Below are positions 5,535 through 8,129 of a DNA stretch of 8,129 bases, one piece after another. The first letter of the stretch is position 1. Each line of letters opens with the position of its first letter. The translations under genes and the position numbers were made by a program. The stretch spans positions 1 to 8,129 of the forward strand of contig CAIZGT010000658.1 of the NCBI GenBank assembly GCA_903932545.1, given 5' to 3'. Under the pieces are notes generated by a model that was given only the letters and a program-made list of their open reading frames with translations, did not search any database and was not told the DNA's origin. Origin of the DNA: an uncultured Rhodospirillales bacterium. Lineage in GTDB: Bacteria; Pseudomonadota; Alphaproteobacteria; Acetobacterales; Acetobacteraceae.

Positions 5535-6262
5535 CTCGCCTTCGCGTGCCCACCCAGATAGGCCGCGCGAACCTGTGGGTCATTCCATAGTTCCTCCGGC
5601 TTGCCCTGCACCAGCAGCGTGCCGGTCTCCAGCACATAGCCGCGATCGGCCACAGACAGCGCCATGTTGGCGTTCTGCTCCACCAGCAACACCGTGGTGC
5701 CGCGCTTGCGGATTTCGGCGATGATGCGGAACACCTGCTGCACAATCAGCGGGGCGAGGCCGAGCGACGGCTCATCCAGCAGCAACACGCGCGGCTTGGC
5801 CATCAAACCGCGTGCGAGCGCCACCATCTGCAACTGCCCGCCCGACAGCGTCCAGCCGAGTGCATTGCGCAGGCGCACCAGGTCGGGGAACAAGTCGAAT
5901 TTCTCGTCCACTTCGCGCACCATTTCGGCACGTGCGATGCCTTTGCGGTTGGAGGCCCCGAGGACGATATTCTCCTGCACCGTCAGCCCGGGAAACACCC
6001 GCCGACCTTCCGGCACATGGCTGACACCCAAGCGCACGATGGCCTCGGTTTTCATCCCCACCAACGACTGACCGGCGAGTTTTATGCTGCCGGAGATATG
6101 CGGCACGAGGCCGGAGATTGCGCGCAACGTGGTGCTTTTGCCTGCGCCGTTTGCCCCGAGCAACGCCACAATCTCACCCTCGCCGACCGACAAATTCAGG
6201 CCTTTGAGCACATCCGCAGCGCCGTAACGGGCGGTGAGGCCTTCAATCTCAAGCAGCGACAT
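5531..6262 (-). CDS. livF: branched-chain amino acid-type ABC transporter ATP-binding protein LivF
   Basis: This 243-residue cytoplasmic ATPase is one of the two nucleotide-binding subunits of a HAAT importer. Walker A is GANGAGKST at 36-44, the signature LSGGQ is at 139-143, and Walker B with the catalytic Glu is VLLLDEP at 159-165. The switch position reads LLVEQNANMAL, with Asn/Gln in place of the usual H-loop His; this is typical of LivF and is not a defect. VPEGRRVFPGLTVQENI at 83-99 is also a LivF hallmark. The gene starts inside the 3' end of the livM-livG fusion (14-bp overlap), with GGGGAG about 11 nt upstream of the ATG. It is last in a minus-strand operon and runs into the convergent dioxygenase gene. 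Family assignment is sure. Whether the cargo is leucine-type amino acids, urea, amides or aromatic acids cannot be read here. Confidence 0.94.
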   Translation of the reverse strand: MSLLEIEGLTARYGAADVLKGLNLSVGEGEIVALLGANGAGKSTTLRAISGLVPHISGSIKLAGQSLVGMKTEAIVRLGVSHVPEGRRVFPGLTVQENIVLGASNRKGIARAEMVREVDEKFDLFPDLVRLRNALGWTLSGGQLQMVALARGLMAKPRVLLLDEPSLGLAPLIVQQVFRIIAEIRKRGTTVLLVEQNANMALSVADRGYVLETGTLLVQGKPEELWNDPQVRAAYLGGHAKAS

Positions 6263-8012
6263 TTGCGGGCTCCCCGAGATAAGCGGCGATCACATCCGGC
6301 TCTTGCAGCACGTTCTGCGGCAAGCCGTCCGCGATGCGGCGGCCGAAATTCAGCACGGTGATGTGGTCGGCCACCTGTTCCACCAGCTTCATGTCGTGGT
6401 CGATGATCAGGATCGTCAGGCCGTGGCCTTTGAGGCGGCGCAGCAACTCACCAAGTTCGTGCTTCTCGGTCAGGTTCAGCCCCGCTGCCGGCTCATCGAG
6501 CAGCAACATTTGCGGGCTGGCCGCAAGCGCGCGGGCGATCTCCACGTAGCGTTGATGACCATACGACAGCGCGCCGACATCACGATGCGCATCGCCGCGA
6601 AGTCCGACGAAATCCAGCGCGGCCAGTGCGCGCTCTACCACCTTGGCTGCATCCTCAGCGATATCGTTGCCGGGGCGTTCAGCGCCCACCATCACATTCT
6701 CCAGCACCGTCATGCCGCGAAACACCCGGATATTCTGGAAGGTGCGCGCCAAGCCCGCGCGGTTGCGCAGATGCGGGGCGAGATGGGTGATGTCGTGGCC
6801 CGCAAACGTGACCTTGCCAGCGGTGGGCTTATATAGCCCGGTAATGACGTTGATGAACGTGCTCTTGCCCGAACCGTTCGGCCCGATCAGCGCATGCACT
6901 GAGCCACGGCGGACAGCCAAGCTGATTCCATCCAGCGCCTTCAAGCCGCCGAAATGCTTGGCCAAGCCGTCAATCTTGAGCACGATTTCTGTGCTCTCAT
7001 GCCCCGTTTGTCCCAGCAGAGGCAGATCCGGCACTGCGCCGGTGATCGGTTTGGCGCGTAGGCGGACGCGGTCCAGCATCAGCCCCCACAGGCCATCGGG
7101 CAGGAACACCATGATCAGGATCACGGCGGCACCATAAACCGCAAGATAAACCTGCTTCAGAAAGCGCAGCCATTCCGGCAAAATCACCAACACCAGCGTG
7201 CCGATCAGCGAGCCGAACGGCGATTGCACACCGCCCAACAGGGCCATCGTCAGCAGCACGATGCTCTCGCCGAAGGTGAACTGGTCGGGTGAGATATACT
7301 GGAAGCCACCGGCAAACAGCCCGCCACCAATACCGCCGAGCACGGCAGACAGCCCGAACGCAATCACCTTGGTGGCGAAAACATTGATGCCGCAGGTGCC
7401 GGCCGCGAGTTCGTTGTCACGCACTGCCTGCATGGCGCGCCCCAGTCTGCCGGTTTTCAGCCGCCAGACCGCCAACGTCACAATCACCAGCACCACCATG
7501 CACAACGCCAGGAACGCATGCCCACCGGCAAAGCTGATCGGGCCGAGGGCGGGGCGGTGAATGTCGCGAATACCGTCGGGGCCGTGGGTGAATTCGATCC
7601 AGTTGGTGAGAAACAGCGTGAGAATCTGCTGAAAGCTGATCGTCACCATCGCCAGATAATGCCCGCCCAGCCGCAGCGAGCCGACGCCGAGGATTAACCC
7701 CAGTAACCCCGCCGCCGCCACGCCGCAGAGCCAAGCCGGAAAGAAGCCCAATCCGAAATCCACTGTCCCAATTGCCACGCCATAGGCACCAAGACCAAAG
7801 AACGCCGCCTGCGCAATGGAGATTTGACCGCAATAGCCCAGCACCACCACCAGCCCCGAGACGGCGATGGCGTAGGTGACGGCTTGCATCAGGATGTTGA
7901 GGTAATAGCCCTCTGCCGGCAGCAGATAAGCCAAAGCCACCACCGCCACAGCGGCGATCATGGCTTGCGGAACGCCGCGCGTCGCACGGGCAAAGGCGAG
8001 GTTGACGGCCAT
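6249..8012 (-). CDS. fused LivM permease - LivG ATPase of a HAAT-type ABC transporter
   Basis: This 587-residue inner-membrane protein joins two subunits that are separate in E. coli. Residues about 15-315 are a LivM-type permease with many hydrophobic segments, the hallmark GYCGQISIAQAAFFGLGAYG at 59-78, and a cytoplasmic coupling loop GRAMQAVRDNELAAGTCGIN at 191-210. A linker of about 25-30 residues (318-345) leads to a LivG ATPase. In that half, Walker A is GPNGSGKST at 377-385, the Q-loop is Gln426 in RTFQNIR, the signature is LSYGHQR at 482-488, Walker B is MLLLDEP at 502-508 and the switch is His539 in IIDHDM. Both halves look intact. I chose ATG at 8012 with AAGG seven nt upstream; TTG at 8018 would have a ribosome site only one nt away. 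The start is two nt past the livH stop, and the end overlaps livF. Such fusions are known in proteobacteria. Confidence 0.93.
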   Translation of the reverse strand: MAVNLAFARATRGVPQAMIAAVAVVALAYLLPAEGYYLNILMQAVTYAIAVSGLVVVLGYCGQISIAQAAFFGLGAYGVAIGTVDFGLGFFPAWLCGVAAAGLLGLILGVGSLRLGGHYLAMVTISFQQILTLFLTNWIEFTHGPDGIRDIHRPALGPISFAGGHAFLALCMVVLVIVTLAVWRLKTGRLGRAMQAVRDNELAAGTCGINVFATKVIAFGLSAVLGGIGGGLFAGGFQYISPDQFTFGESIVLLTMALLGGVQSPFGSLIGTLVLVILPEWLRFLKQVYLAVYGAAVILIMVFLPDGLWGLMLDRVRLRAKPITGAVPDLPLLGQTGHESTEIVLKIDGLAKHFGGLKALDGISLAVRRGSVHALIGPNGSGKSTFINVITGLYKPTAGKVTFAGHDITHLAPHLRNRAGLARTFQNIRVFRGMTVLENVMVGAERPGNDIAEDAAKVVERALAALDFVGLRGDAHRDVGALSYGHQRYVEIARALAASPQMLLLDEPAAGLNLTEKHELGELLRRLKGHGLTILIIDHDMKLVEQVADHITVLNFGRRIADGLPQNVLQEPDVIAAYLGEPANVAA

Positions 8013-8014
8013 GT

Positions 8015-8129
8015 TCAAGCCTTCTCCGCAATCTTTTCGCCGAACAACCCCTGTGGCCGAACCATCAGGAACATCAGCAACATGGCAAAGGCGAAGGCGT
8101 CTTTATACGGGACCGAGATGTAGGAAGCC
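8015..8129 (-). CDS. livH: LivH-type permease, C-terminal end only (cut by window edge)
   Basis: An open frame enters from the right edge and codes for 37 residues ending in a TGA at 8017-8015. It reads ASYISVPYKDAFAFAMLLMF and then LMVRPQGLFGEKIAEKA. A final membrane helix followed by the motif RPQGLFGE is the usual C-terminus of LivH permeases. The gene stops two nucleotides before the livM-livG start, as expected for livH in a livHMGF operon. It is truncated only by the window edge. It is too short for certainty, but motif and context agree. Confidence 0.8.
   Translation of the reverse strand, partial: ASYISVPYKDAFAFAMLLMFLMVRPQGLFGEKIAEKA

Noticed and set aside
6120..6160. LivF lacking the H-loop histidine (VEQNANMAL), as a possibly inactive ATPase
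   Set aside because: The replacement is characteristic of LivF proteins in general, and Walker A, signature and Walker B are intact.
6249..8018. Several open frames of 100-200 codons on the plus strand opposite the liv genes, and similar ones opposite gloB and the binding proteins
   Set aside because: They are antisense shadows in GC-rich coding DNA: low-complexity Arg/Ala/Pro-rich translations, no recognisable motif, no ribosome site, and a well-supported gene on the other strand.

Overview
This window looks like ordinary chromosomal DNA from an alphaproteobacterium. Base composition is GC-rich (about 60% by eye). The glutathione-linked genes, the FeII/2-oxoglutarate dioxygenase, the NMT1-type binding proteins and the fused LivM-LivG transporter subunit all fit that class. 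A Rhodospirillales/Acetobacteraceae relative is my best guess, but this is inference only. I see no RNA gene, insertion sequence, CRISPR array, phage gene or replication origin. Coding density is very high, and no gene-free stretch exceeds about 80 bp.

Left part (20-2594): a SAM-dependent methyltransferase on the minus strand diverges from a plus-strand three-gene unit. That unit is glyoxalase II (gloB), a glutathione S-transferase-like protein and a DUF985/Cupin_5 protein. Spacings are 9 nt and then a 4-nt ATGA overlap, so the three are very likely co-transcribed. The first two suggest glutathione-dependent detoxification of 2-oxoaldehydes and electrophiles. The cupin has no assigned reaction.

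Middle part (2591-5534): a probable promoter leads into two tandem, paralogous periplasmic solute-binding protein genes of the NMT1/SsuA/TauA type. Their mature parts are about 82% identical with no gaps. One nucleotide later comes a TauD/TfdA-family FeII/2-oxoglutarate dioxygenase. The layout recalls tau/ssu sulfonate loci, but no SsuB/SsuC-type ATPase or permease is present, and two residues that bind taurine in E. coli TauD appear to be replaced. The imported and oxidised substrate is therefore open.

Right part (5531-8129, minus strand): a branched-chain amino acid-type (HAAT/Liv) ABC transporter in the order livH (3' end only), a fused livM-livG gene and livF, all tightly packed. It converges on the dioxygenase gene, and the two stop codons share the bases TTAA. 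Its own binding protein is not in the window and may lie upstream of livH.

The best candidates for a second look are the SBP-SBP-dioxygenase unit without a cognate transporter core, and the duplication behind the two binding proteins, which seems to include the upstream control region.
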